Positions 28,026-35,871 of a stretch of DNA of 64,000 nt are shown piece after piece. The stretch covers positions 1,302,001 through 1,366,000 of the forward strand of contig NZ_JAPEOR010000003.1 of NCBI RefSeq assembly GCF_026341125.1. Reading direction: 5' to 3'. This stretch comes from Streptomyces sp. NBC_01142. Lineage in GTDB: Bacteria > Actinomycetota > Actinomycetes > Streptomycetales > Streptomycetaceae. Position 1 is the stretch's first letter. Every line of letters begins with the position of its first letter. The position numbers were made by a program, and so were the translations under genes. The notes under the pieces are model-generated. The model saw nothing but the letters and a program-made list of their open reading frames with translations. It was not told the origin of the DNA and did no database searches.

Positions 28026-29144
28026 TCAGGCCGCGACGAGCTCCTGCTCGCGGTCCGGCGTCTTGACCTTGGGCTTCTTGTTCGGCAGCGAGAGCCGGAA
28101 GACCTTGCGCCACGCGGAGACCACCTGCTTGGGCAGCGGCCCGGTGACGTACTCCAGCTCGTAATTTTCGAACAGCGCGCGCACCTTCACCGCGACCTCG
28201 GCGTACCGGTTGCTCGGCAGGTCCGGGAACAGGTGGTGCTCGATCTGGTGCGACAGGTTGCCGGTCATGAAGTGCATGGCCCTGCTGCCGCTGATGTTCG
28301 CCGAGCCCATCATCTGGCGCAGGTACCACTGGCCGCGCGTCTCGCCCTTGATCGACCGGCGCTCGAAGACCTGCACGCCCTCGGGGAAGTGCCCGCACAT
28401 GATCACCGAGTGGGACCAGATGTTGCGGACCAGGTTCGCGGTGAACGTGGCGGCGAGCGTGGTGAGGAACGACGGGCCCGACAGCAGCGGGTGGATCACG
28501 TAGTCCTTGAGCACCTGCTTGCGGATCTTGCGGCCGACGGCCTTGGCCCGCGCGCGGAACTCCGGGTTCTTGCGGCGGCGCTTGTGCAGGTTCTTGCCGA
28601 GCTCCAGGTCGTACGCTGCGATGCCGTACTCGAAGAAGCAGGCGTTGATGAAGTTCCACAGCGGCTGGCCGAGGTGGAACGGGTGCCACTTCTGGTCCTC
28701 GTCGACGCGCATGATGCCGTAGCCGAGGTCGTTGTCCTTGCCCATCACGTTGGTGTACGTGTGGTGCAGCTCGTTGTGCGAGTGCTTCCACTGCTCGGAC
28801 GGCGAGACGTGATCCCACTCCCAGGTGGTGGAGTGAATCTTCGGGTCTCGCATCCAGTCCCACTGGCCGTGCAGGACGTTGTGGCCGATCTCCATGTTGT
28901 CCATGATCTTCGCCACGGACAGACCGGCGGTGCCGAGCAGCCACGCGGGCGGGAAGATCGAGAACAGCAGCACGCCCCTGCTGACCAGCTCGAGCTTGCG
29001 CTGCGCCGAGATGACCTTACGGATGTAGGCGGCGTCTTTCTCGCCGCGGCTGGCGATCACCTCGTCGCGGATCGCGTCCAGCTCGCGGCCAAGCTCCTCG
29101 ATCTGCTCCGCGGTCAGGTGGGCGGTGGGGTCGATGGCGGTCAA
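28026..29144 (-). CDS. Membrane fatty-acid desaturase
   Basis: A 372-residue membrane-bound desaturase of the acyl-lipid type, inserting a double bond into fatty acyl chains with electrons supplied by the adjacent reductase. Three histidine boxes are present: GHNVLHGQWDW (HxxxH), HSHNELHHTYTN (HxxHH-type) and HQIEHHLFPD (QxxHH). Hydrophobic segments lie around residues 40-65 and 215-245. TTG at 29144 is chosen because an AGGAG lies just upstream and the stop of the reductase gene (29152) is only a few bases away, implying one transcript. Regulation probably runs through the PucR gene beyond the reductase. Confidence 0.92.
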   Translation of the reverse strand: MTAIDPTAHLTAEQIEELGRELDAIRDEVIASRGEKDAAYIRKVISAQRKLELVSRGVLLFSIFPPAWLLGTAGLSVAKIMDNMEIGHNVLHGQWDWMRDPKIHSTTWEWDHVSPSEQWKHSHNELHHTYTNVMGKDNDLGYGIMRVDEDQKWHPFHLGQPLWNFINACFFEYGIAAYDLELGKNLHKRRRKNPEFRARAKAVGRKIRKQVLKDYVIHPLLSGPSFLTTLAATFTANLVRNIWSHSVIMCGHFPEGVQVFERRSIKGETRGQWYLRQMMGSANISGSRAMHFMTGNLSHQIEHHLFPDLPSNRYAEVAVKVRALFENYELEYVTGPLPKQVVSAWRKVFRLSLPNKKPKVKTPDREQELVAA

Positions 29145-29151
29145 GGTGCTC

Positions 29152-30213
29152 CTACCGTTCGATGTCGCAGGGGCCCGCCGCGGCGGACACGCAGGTCTGG
29201 ATGAGGACGCCCGGCTCGGCCTCGGTGATCTCGCCGGTGCGCAGGTCGCGGACGGCGCCCGCCTTGAGCGGCGTGATGCAGCCGAAGCAGATGCCCATGC
29301 GGCACCCGGAGGGCATGAGCACGCCGGCCTCCTCGCCGATGTCCAGCAACGGCGTGGCGCCGTCCGCGTCGACGGTCTTGCCGGTGGCGCTGAACGTGAC
29401 CTCGCCGCCGTCACCGTCGCCGGCGACGACGATGCTGGGGCGGAAGCGTTCGGTGTGCAGGCGCCCTTGTACGCCGTGCTCGGTCCAGTGCTCTTCGGCG
29501 GCGTCGAGCAGGCCCGCGGGCCCGCAAGCCCAGGTCTCGCGCTCGGCCCAGTCGGGCACGAGTTCGTCGAGACGGGCGATGTCGAGCATGCCGTCTGTGT
29601 CGGTGTGCACCTCGGTGAGCCGCAGCTTCTTGTCCGCGACCAGGTCGTGCAGTTCGTTGCGGAAGATCACGTCTTGCGGCTGTGGCGCGCAGTGGACCAT
29701 GACGACGTCGTCGAACTCGATGTCGCGCAGCATGCCCATCACGGGCGTGATGCCGCTGCCGGCCGTCAGGTAGAGCACCTTGGCGGGCTTGGCCTGCGGC
29801 AGCACGAAGTCACCGGTCGGCTGGTCGAGCTGGATCAGCGTGCCTGGTTTCGCCCTGCAGACCAGGTGGTTGCTGACCTTGCCGTCCGGGATCGCCTTCA
29901 CGGTGATCGTGACGCGGCCGTCCTGGCGGTTTGTCGGCGAGGTGATGGAGTAGGCACGCCACAGGCGCACCCCGTCGATGTCGACCCCGATCCGCACGTA
30001 CTGACCGGCTGTGTGGCCGCGCCAGCCCCGTCCCGGCCTGATCACGATAGTCGCGGCGTCACCCGTCTCGGGGTGCACGGCCTCGATGCGCCCACGCAGG
30101 TCAGCGCCCGCACGCAGCGGGCTGACCAGGTCGAGGTAGTCCGACGGCAGCAGCGGCGTCGTGACCATCTCCAGCAGTTTCCACGCCCTGCTGCGGAGGG
30201 CTGCACTCGTCAT
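29152..30213 (-). CDS. Ferredoxin reductase with C-terminal 2Fe-2S domain (electron donor to desaturase)
   Basis: A 353-residue flavoprotein. The FAD-binding domain has WRAYSITSP (residues about 90-98). The NAD(P)-binding domain has LTAGSGITPVMGMLRD and TWACGPAGLLDAAEEHW. A plant-type 2Fe-2S domain ends the protein with CRMGICFGCITPLKAG and a last Cys in IQTCVSAA, giving the four Cys ligands. It would pass electrons from NAD(P)H to the desaturase that follows 7 bases downstream. ATG 30213 is the first start after the intergenic operator region. Confidence 0.93.
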   Translation of the reverse strand: MTSAALRSRAWKLLEMVTTPLLPSDYLDLVSPLRAGADLRGRIEAVHPETGDAATIVIRPGRGWRGHTAGQYVRIGVDIDGVRLWRAYSITSPTNRQDGRVTITVKAIPDGKVSNHLVCRAKPGTLIQLDQPTGDFVLPQAKPAKVLYLTAGSGITPVMGMLRDIEFDDVVMVHCAPQPQDVIFRNELHDLVADKKLRLTEVHTDTDGMLDIARLDELVPDWAERETWACGPAGLLDAAEEHWTEHGVQGRLHTERFRPSIVVAGDGDGGEVTFSATGKTVDADGATPLLDIGEEAGVLMPSGCRMGICFGCITPLKAGAVRDLRTGEITEAEPGVLIQTCVSAAAGPCDIER

Positions 30214-30244
30214 GACTCCAGCTTGCTGCGCCTCAGGGCGTAAA

Positions 30245-30260
30245 GTCCTGACCGCAGGAC
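30245..30260. promoter_or_regulatory. Palindromic operator candidate between desaturase operon and PucR gene
   Basis: GTCCTG-ACCG-CAGGAC is a perfect 6-bp inverted repeat with 4-base spacer, flanked on both sides by GTAAA/TAAA. It is centred in the 86-base divergent promoter region between 30213 and 30300. Its position suits a site for the adjacent regulator to control both directions. Confidence 0.5.
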
Positions 30261-30299
30261 GTAAATCTGGTCGGCTGAATTGTTCGCAGGGAACAAAAC

Positions 30300-31439
30300 G
30301 TGAGCCATGCAATCCGGAGGGCCAGCGAACTGGCCCTCAATGAGACGACGGTCACCGCACTTCGGGCCGCGCTGAAGACCACCGCCGACGAGGTCGTCCA
30401 GGCGATCATCGACGAGGTCCCTCCCTACGCCAACGCCCTTTCGGGCCGCATGGGCGGCACCATCCGCCGAGCCGTCCGTACTGCCCTGGGGCACTACCTG
30501 GACCTCGCGAGCGGGAACGCCACAGGCGGCGACGCCGGTGACGCAGCCTACGAGCTGGGCCGCGGCGAGGTGCGCGACGGCCGTTCGATGGACGCCCTAC
30601 TCAGCGCCTACCGCGTCGGCGCCCGCGTGGCCTGGCGATGCCTGGCAGCGGGTGCCGTACCCGCAGGTCTGCCCGCCGCCGAGGTCGCCAAGTTCGCCGA
30701 GCTGACCTTCGCCTACATCGACGAGCTCTCCGCCGCGAGCGCCGCGGGCCACGCCGACGAACTGGCCGCCCGGGGCAGGGCCCACGAGCGCCACCTGGAA
30801 CACCTGGCCCGCGACCTCCTCGCCGGCGCGAGCCCGGACGTGCTGCTGGCTTCTGTTCAACGGGCCGGGTGGCAGCCTCCGGTTTCGCTGACCGCGGTCC
30901 TGCTGCCCGCAGCCCAGGCCCGGCCGGCCTACCGCGCGCTCGACTCGAGCACCCTCGTCCTCGACGATCTGCCGGACGCCACCGGTGTGCTGCTCGTCCC
31001 CGATGCCGACCGATCACATCTCTTGCGGCAGCTAACCGACCGCACCGCCGTGGTCGGCCCGGCCCGGCCATGGACTCGTGCGTCCGCCTCGTACGCACGA
31101 GCCATGCGCGCGCGCTCCCTCTCCTCTGATATTCGCGACACCGAGGACCACCTGCCCGAGCTGGTGCTGAGCGCCGACGTGGACGCGTTCGCAGACCTGC
31201 GTGCCCGAGCCCTCGCACCGTTGCGGACCTTGCCTGTCGCGACCGCACGGCGGCTGGAGGATACGTTGCGGGCGTGGCTGCTGCACCAGGGCAGGCGGGA
31301 CGAGGTGGCGGCGGCGTTGTTCGTCCATCCCCAGACAGTCCGGTACCGGATGTCGCAGCTGCGGGAGCTGTTTCCGGATCTCGCATCGCCACACCGGGTC
31401 CTTGAACTGACGCTGGCGGTCGGTCCTCGGGTCAGCTGA
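30300..31439 (+). CDS. PucR/CdaR-family transcriptional regulator
   Basis: A 379-residue regulator. The N-terminal RsbRD-like helical domain (ELALNETTVTALRAALKTTADEVVQAIIDEVP in part) is followed by a central GGDEF-like/CdaR region and the C-terminal PucR helix-turn-helix (RRDEVAAALFVHPQTVRYRMSQLRELFPD, about 338-366). GTG at 30300 is the only start before the conserved N-terminus. It is divergent from the desaturase/reductase operon and is the probable regulator of it. The ligand is unknown. The same trio of genes is common in actinobacteria. Confidence 0.9.
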   Translation: MSHAIRRASELALNETTVTALRAALKTTADEVVQAIIDEVPPYANALSGRMGGTIRRAVRTALGHYLDLASGNATGGDAGDAAYELGRGEVRDGRSMDALLSAYRVGARVAWRCLAAGAVPAGLPAAEVAKFAELTFAYIDELSAASAAGHADELAARGRAHERHLEHLARDLLAGASPDVLLASVQRAGWQPPVSLTAVLLPAAQARPAYRALDSSTLVLDDLPDATGVLLVPDADRSHLLRQLTDRTAVVGPARPWTRASASYARAMRARSLSSDIRDTEDHLPELVLSADVDAFADLRARALAPLRTLPVATARRLEDTLRAWLLHQGRRDEVAAALFVHPQTVRYRMSQLRELFPDLASPHRVLELTLAVGPRVS

Positions 31440-32000
31440 CGCGTACTTCACCGTCCACGACCGCGTCCGCGAGCGGTCCAGGAATCGTGCCTCGTTCTCG
31501 GTGCCATCAGCTGGCTCATGCGGCCCGGGGAAGAGCGGTATTAGCCAGCTGAGACCGGGGGTTGATGTGAAGACCAGACAAGGCCTCGGGAAGCCCGTCG
31601 GGGGCGCTGTCTCTGAGAAGCGCGGTGGCGGATACGGCTCGACTGGATCCGGTGGACGATGCGCACCGGCCCGCTCGTCGACGCGCTCATCGAGCATCTG
31701 GTCGGTGATCTGGGTCGCTATGCCCTGGAAAGCGGCTTTCATGTCGTCGCGGAGGGCGCTGTCCTGGCACGAGCTGACCCACGGGCGCGCGGCGGGCTGC
31801 AGCTGGGTGACCGGCGGGGCGGCCAGGCCGGGTCACCAGGGGCGGGGGGCCGGGCCGCTCGCGCCGGGGATCACCGTGGTTCTGCGACGGCTCCGTGCCT
31901 CCCTTCCGACAGATCAACCGGACGACCGACCGGGCCGGCCTGGCACACCGCGCGAGGGATGATGGGGATGGAATGACGGAACGTGAGGTCAGGAGCTTCC
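31440..32000. other. Low-content region with a short kinase/ATPase-like remnant
   Basis: Apart from a plus-strand frame at 31659-31770 (MRTGPLVDALIEHLVGDLGRYALESGFHVVAEG in part), which resembles the middle of small AAA/kinase-like proteins (RYAL.RGFHVV.EGI), nothing coding was recognised. The frame loses likeness after VAEG, so it is a fragment at best. Confidence 0.4.
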
Positions 32001-32339
32001 ATGGAGAAGCGGGTTCACCGACCCCGTGAGGACGCGGAGTTCGATTTCATCCTCGGGATGAGCGGAGTTCCGGTCCTCGCATACTTCACCGGGACATGGC
32101 CCAAGGCAATCGAGCCCTGCCGAGTGATGGACCTCGTCGTGGGTGGCATCGCCGACGACTACACGGGCCGCCTGACGGCCGTCCGCGCCGACATCACGCG
32201 TTGTCCGGCCGCAACCGAGCGATACGGGATCACCGGAGCCCCGTCCTACGTCCTGCTGAAGGAGGGAGAGGCGGTGGCGCACGGCACGGGGCCTATGACC
32301 ATCGCCGAGGTACGGAAGTTCCTGGACGGCCACCTCTGA
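32001..32339 (+). CDS. Thioredoxin-fold protein lacking the CxxC active site
   Basis: A 112-residue protein with thioredoxin layout. GVPVLAYFTGTWPKAIEPCRVM occupies the active-site strand and helix, but WCGPC is replaced by WPKAIEPC, leaving a single Cys. VRADITRCPAATERYGITGAPSYVLLKEGE includes the cis-Pro loop (GAPSYVL), and EVRKFLDGHL is the final helix. A redox role through a dithiol is therefore unlikely; a monothiol or binding function is possible. ATG 32001 has AGGAG six bases upstream. It stands alone. Confidence 0.8.
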   Translation: MEKRVHRPREDAEFDFILGMSGVPVLAYFTGTWPKAIEPCRVMDLVVGGIADDYTGRLTAVRADITRCPAATERYGITGAPSYVLLKEGEAVAHGTGPMTIAEVRKFLDGHL

Positions 32340-32814
32340 GCGGCCGCTGCGGCACGTGGCCGCGACGCCCGTCACGTCTCGTCTATGGGAGCTGCGCCGC
32401 CTGAGACACCTTGGGGCTGAGACACCCCCACAGGTCACATAACGCAGTCGATCGCGGTCGCGTCCGGCAGCCGCCGGCTGCGGCCACGATCTCGGGGAAG
32501 GCCGGCCCCATGTCGGTGCCCCGGCGTGAGCGCAGCACCACGGTGCCAGCCTCGACGGACAACGCCCCCTGGCCGTCCAACACTGCCCCATGCAGGCGCC
32601 TTGGCCGGGGCAGAGAGGCCGAGCTCGCGATGGACAACGGACAACACAAAACCCTGTTGATAACTTGGGCTCCGCCGCCCAGCCCGGCCGTAGCTCAGGC
32701 ACGGGCACGGGAGTGCTCAGCATGGGTTCCGGCGGTGTCCACGTCACACCCGATCCCTTCCACCGTGCGCTTCGGTGCTGTCCTTGAACCGTTCCGGGTT
32801 TGATCGAGACTCTA
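32340..32814. other. Gene-free stretch with dispersed repeat copy B
   Basis: No supported gene. Contains the second copy of the repeat described at 27631-27777. Open frames in both directions look like GC-bias shadows. Confidence 0.5.
32629..32764 (+). repeat. Dispersed repeat, copy B (about 135 bp)
   Basis: Ordered matches to 27631-27777 as described there, including GGACAACGGACAA near the start and GTGTCCACGTCACA near the end. Divergence is substantial, so the copies are not recent. Confidence 0.6.
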
Positions 32815-33240
32815 TGGCGTGACTGTGACCTGGTGTTTTGTGGCTGTCAGGTAGTGGTGGGCTTCGTATTCGGTGGGTGGGACGTGGCCGATCTCACCGT
32901 GAAGTCGGCGGTGGTTGTACCAGTCGATCCATTCGGCGGTGGCCAACTCGACCTCGACAGCGTCTTCCAGGGCCGCTGAGGCTTGATCAACTCGGTCTTG
33001 AAAGACCGATCGTGGACTCCATCAGGGCATTGTCGTAGGCGTCGCCGACCGATCCGATGGACGCCGCTTTGCCCTCGCCTTGGAGATGGGTGGCCAGCTT
33101 GAACGAGGTGTACTGACTGCCCGGGTCGCTGTGATGGATCAGCTGCCCGGGTTGGTGTGGACTGCCTTCCCGATCGCGCTGCCATAGGCCCATCTCCAGT
33201 GCGGCCAGGATCCGCCTGACCGAACTCGCCCCCGACATCC
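32815..33240 (-). pseudogene. IS3-family transposase (OrfB) 3' remnant
   Basis: The minus strand gives QLIHHSDPGSQYTSFKLATHLQ (second catalytic Asp region), SIGSVGDAYDNALMEST and, after frameshifts, LFKTELIKPQ and EWIDWYNHRRLHGEIGHVPPTEYEAHHY, the C-terminal integrase-core blocks. The N-terminal half and OrfA are missing. Relation to the IS3 remnant at 39480-40356 is only at family level. Confidence 0.8.
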
Positions 33241-33448
33241 GGTCCGCAAGCGGCCCGGATGCTGCCGCCTGCCCTCCCGAACCTCGATTTTCCGATCAGC
33301 ATCCCCAGCCAGCACGGCCGGGCTCGGCCTGGACCCCCACGCAGAGGCCTCCGCCCTAGCGGAGGCCCTGAGCGTGGTGGGCATTCGACGACTCGCGCAT
33401 CCTCCGGTGCCCTCGATCCACGGCAGTCCGCCCACCGCCGTAGCGGCA

Positions 33449-33673
33449 CTACAGGGACAGCCGGCGGAGTCGCGGGCGTGCCGTATACCGTTCGGCGGCC
33501 AGCACGGCGGCCGACGCCGTTCGCTCCCCCATGAGCACACACAGCGTGTAGGTGGTGCTTTCGAGGTTGTTCCACGCCTCGGGGTCTCCGGGGTACGCCA
33601 ATACCAAGCGTTCCTGAGCCCGATAGCGGGCCAGCAGGCGTATGACCTCGTTCCTGTCCGGCAGCAGCAGCAC
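33449..33673 (-). CDS. DUF5133 domain protein
   Basis: A 74-residue protein matching the short Streptomyces DUF5133 pattern: MLLLPDRNEVIRLLARYRAQERLVLA, then TTYTLCVLMGERTASAAVLAAERY. Function is not known for the family; it is typical of streptomycetes. ATG at 33673 is the family start. Surrounding sequence is mostly debris. Confidence 0.8.
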   Translation of the reverse strand: MLLLPDRNEVIRLLARYRAQERLVLAYPGDPEAWNNLESTTYTLCVLMGERTASAAVLAAERYTARPRLRRLSL

Positions 33674-34026
33674 GCCTCCTAGCAGGTCGCTCCTGCCATG
33701 GTCAGCGCCGGCAACGAGACTCGCCAGTCACGCGAACGGCCCACAGCGAAACCACCCACCCCGCCGCTCCGCTCACACCGGGTAGCACCCCGACTGGCCG
33801 GGAGTGGACCGAGGCCAGCGGATCCAGCACACCGGTCTGCGCCGCCGTCGACTCCGGATGCGACGACGACGCTCAGGCGTACGACCTGATCGACTGCGTC
33901 TACCCGCACATCCCGGTCGACGGGGACAGCCCGGCCGCGGCGGCCACCGCCACCGCCACCGCGAAGGAGACCGACTACTTCTTCAGCCCCGCCCTCCCGT
34001 CCTATTGTGACCCGGGGAACGAAACG
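33674..34026 (+). other. Unassigned remnant region
   Basis: One plus-strand frame (about 33830-34020) has an uneven, coding-like composition (AAVDSGCDDDAQAYDLIDCVYPHIPVDG in part, then KETDYFFSPALPSYCDPGN) with Cys and Asp enrichment, but no start or family could be defined and it runs into the terminator. Possibly the end of a lost gene. Confidence 0.3.
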
Positions 34027-34066
34027 CGAAGTGGGGTGGCCTCACGGATGAGGCCACCCCACTTCG
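34027..34066. terminator. Long perfect hairpin after the toxin gene
   Basis: A 16-bp perfect stem starting CGAAGTGGGGTGGCCT with an 8-base loop (CACGGATG) lies 8 bases beyond the relE stop codon. It probably ends the toxin-antitoxin transcript on the minus strand and can serve the other strand too. Confidence 0.85.
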
Positions 34067-34074
34067 GGCATCGT

Positions 34075-34320
34075 TCAGCGCAGGCGGCCGAGGTGGATGA
34101 CGCTGACGCGGACCTGCTGGTCGCCGATCTCGTACATCACGCGGTAGATCCCGACGTGGATGCGCAGCACGTCGGTACTGCCGAACGCGCCCTCGGGCCG
34201 CGGTTCGTCAGCGAGGCGGTCGACGGCGGCGAACACCTGCCGCACCCCGGCGGGATCGTTTTTAGCGAACCGCTCCGCCTGGGCGAGGGCCTCGGGCTCC
34301 CAGATGACCTCGTAGCTCAC
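34075..34320 (-). CDS. relE: RelE/ParE-family toxin of a type II toxin-antitoxin pair
   Basis: An 81-residue toxin-fold protein: YEVIWEPEALAQAERFAKNDPAGVRQVFAAVDRLADEPRPEGAF in segments, then DVLRIHVGIYRVMYEIGDQQVRVSVIHLGRLR. The R-x-x-x-G-x-Y-R-V-x-Y block and the final H-L-G-R are typical of RelE ribosome-dependent mRNA interferases. Its ATG overlaps the antitoxin stop by four bases, so the two are translationally coupled. The antitoxin partner comes first, as is usual. Confidence 0.9.
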   Translation of the reverse strand: MSYEVIWEPEALAQAERFAKNDPAGVRQVFAAVDRLADEPRPEGAFGSTDVLRIHVGIYRVMYEIGDQQVRVSVIHLGRLR

Positions 34321-34577
34321 GCCTCAGCTCCGCCGAACACGCGGCGGTACGCCTCGTCGTGCGGAACGCCGGCGCTCTCGCCCCGGGCCTGGCGCGCGCG
34401 GTAGGCGGCCAGCGCCCGCATCTCCTGCAGCTCCAGGGCGTCGGCGGGGCTGACCAGTATCGCGATGGTCTGTCCGTGATCAGTGATGGCGACGGGCTCA
34501 CGGGTGGCGCTGACCTCGCGCGCGATAGCACCCAGCCGGGCGCGGGCTTCCACGATCGAGTAAGTCGTATCCGTCAT
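34317..34577 (-). CDS. Phd/YefM-family antitoxin
   Basis: An 86-residue antitoxin: DTTYSIVEARARLGAIAREVSATREPVAITDHGQTIAILVSPADALELQEM in segments is the Phd/YefM DNA-binding and dimerisation domain, followed by an acidic flexible C-terminus (GVPHDEAYRRVFGGAEA) that would bind the toxin. ATG 34577 gives the standard start; an upstream in-frame start at 34613 is not needed. It probably represses its own promoter just upstream of 34577. Confidence 0.9.
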   Translation of the reverse strand: MTDTTYSIVEARARLGAIAREVSATREPVAITDHGQTIAILVSPADALELQEMRALAAYRARQARGESAGVPHDEAYRRVFGGAEA

Positions 34578-34989
34578 GCACACCAGCTTACGGAAGTGGG
34601 CACTTCTTGGCACGCCCTTTGGTGCGCTGGCTGTGTCGGTTTCTGCGGGAGTCGTTTCGGCGTGACTTCGGGAGTGGTTTTGCGGCGGGTGTCGTGATCA
34701 ATGCCAGTGCCTTGTCACTCGGGTGTTGCGGGACCGCCCGCTTAGTCATGATGAGAGACGGAACATTGCGTCATGGGCGCCTTCGGCGATGACCTTCGGT
34801 CACCCTTGACCGGTCATTCCGGCTCTTGGCTGTGCTGGCTATCGGTCGACCCCGCCCCCGTGTGGCGCCCGGTCAGCTGGCCTGCGCTTGTTCGGCCTGG
34901 GCCCTGGGGCATAGTGGGCGAAGACCCTGGGATCGTCGCCCTGGTAGCCCCGAAAGGGGCAGGCCACACCCCCAGGGTTCAGACTTCAA
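34578..34989. other. No gene recognised
   Basis: About 410 bases between the antitoxin start and a hairpin. The part nearest 34578 must hold the toxin-antitoxin promoter. Open frames here look like shadows. A GC-rich segment at 34900-34985 forms short inverted repeats (GGCCCTGGGG, CCCCAGGG) but is not a tRNA. Confidence 0.5.
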
Positions 34990-35023
34990 CGAAGGCCGCC
35001 CGGCACCTGCTGGCCGGCCTTCG
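34990..35023. terminator. Hairpin downstream of the 35039-35304 gene
   Basis: CGAAGGCCG and CGGCCTTCG form a 9-bp perfect stem with a 16-base loop just beyond the stop codon of the small minus-strand gene. Confidence 0.65.
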
Positions 35024-35038
35024 TGGTTTCTGTTCCGT

Positions 35039-35304
35039 CTACCGCCTGGTGCGCAGAAAGTTGCGCCGGGCGGTGACGAGCTCGCGCCACCGCGCCGGGT
35101 GGCCTGGTCACCGTCCAGCCATTGCGGCGCCGCGTGCCCGGCGGGAAGCGGGAGGCCAGCCATGAAGGATGGGATGTCGATGTAGTACGCGTAGTCCCCG
35201 CCCTGGGTCAGCTCGCGCACCTGGGAGATCGTGGCGGTCAGCCCGTCACGGTCTTCCAGGACGGCCTGGTGGAAGGCGAGGGCCAGCTCGAGGGTGGGTG
35301 TCAC
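35039..35304 (-). CDS. Hypothetical small protein, probable frameshift near its 3' end
   Basis: From GTG 35304 the frame reads VTPTLELALAFHQAVLEDRDGL, then VRELTQGGDYAYYIDIPSFMAGLPLPAGHAAPQWLDGDQAT, a convincing soluble domain. In the next frame the expected basic C-terminus RWRELVTARRNFLRTRR ends at TAG 35039-35041. A one-base slip around 35090-35100 therefore separates body and tail. No family recognised. Confidence 0.5.
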
Positions 35305-35463
35305 GGGGTGAGACCCGCGACGTCGAGTGCGAGAACTGCGGCAACGTGATCCACCTCCGGCGTGCCCGCCGCGCCCGGATCGCGGCCCCTGCGGGAACAC
35401 CTGCTCGCCGCGCAGGTGACACTGGTGGTGACGCGGTGACCAGAGGGTGGTCTGACGGCTCGG

Positions 35464-35715
35464 TCACTTCTCGCCCTCCCCGATCACGTTGACCTGCAGC
35501 GAGACCCGGGTGGCGCCCGCTTCCAGGGCGCGGCGCGGCAGCGCGTCCACGGCCGTGAGCACCTGGTCCGCACCGCCTTCCGCCGTGTTGCCGAACGGGC
35601 CCACGTCCACGGCGTCCAGCTCGGCCGCCTGGATGACCTCACTGGCGACCACCGCATGGGCGGGCGCGTCGAGATCGAAGGGCTCGGTCGTGAACTCCAC
35701 TCGCAATCGCTCCAC
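35464..35715 (-). CDS. Thiamine-binding-like protein (MTH1187/YkoF type)
   Basis: An 83-residue single-domain protein: LRVEFTTEPFDLDAPAHAVVASEVIQ, then LDAVDVGPFGNTAEGGADQVLTAVDALPRRALEAGATRVSLQVNVIGE. This pattern fits the DUF77/MTH1187 ferredoxin-like fold, some members of which bind thiamine. GTG at 35715 begins MERLRVEF. It stands between the 35.3-kb hypothetical and the divergently placed transglycosylase. Confidence 0.75.
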   Translation of the reverse strand: MERLRVEFTTEPFDLDAPAHAVVASEVIQAAELDAVDVGPFGNTAEGGADQVLTAVDALPRRALEAGATRVSLQVNVIGEGEK

Positions 35716-35871
35716 GTAGCCGGGCGGTCCGGGCCGCCGACTGCCCCCTGGCCCGGAAAATCGCCTGAATCCACGCGACGGACCCGCTCCCTCGCCGCGT
35801 AGAGCAGGTGACGGAAGCCGTGCCGGCCCTCATCTCCGGTACGGCGACGCACCAGGGGAGGGGACTTCGGC

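Noticed and set aside
27501..29204. Plus-strand frame of 567 codons opposite the desaturase
   Set aside because: Shadow frame; the desaturase histidine boxes are on the minus strand.
34890..34985. Possible tRNA (GC-rich stems and a GGTTC-like loop)
   Set aside because: The arms do not give a cloverleaf with acceptor, anticodon and T-stem pairing at the right spacing.
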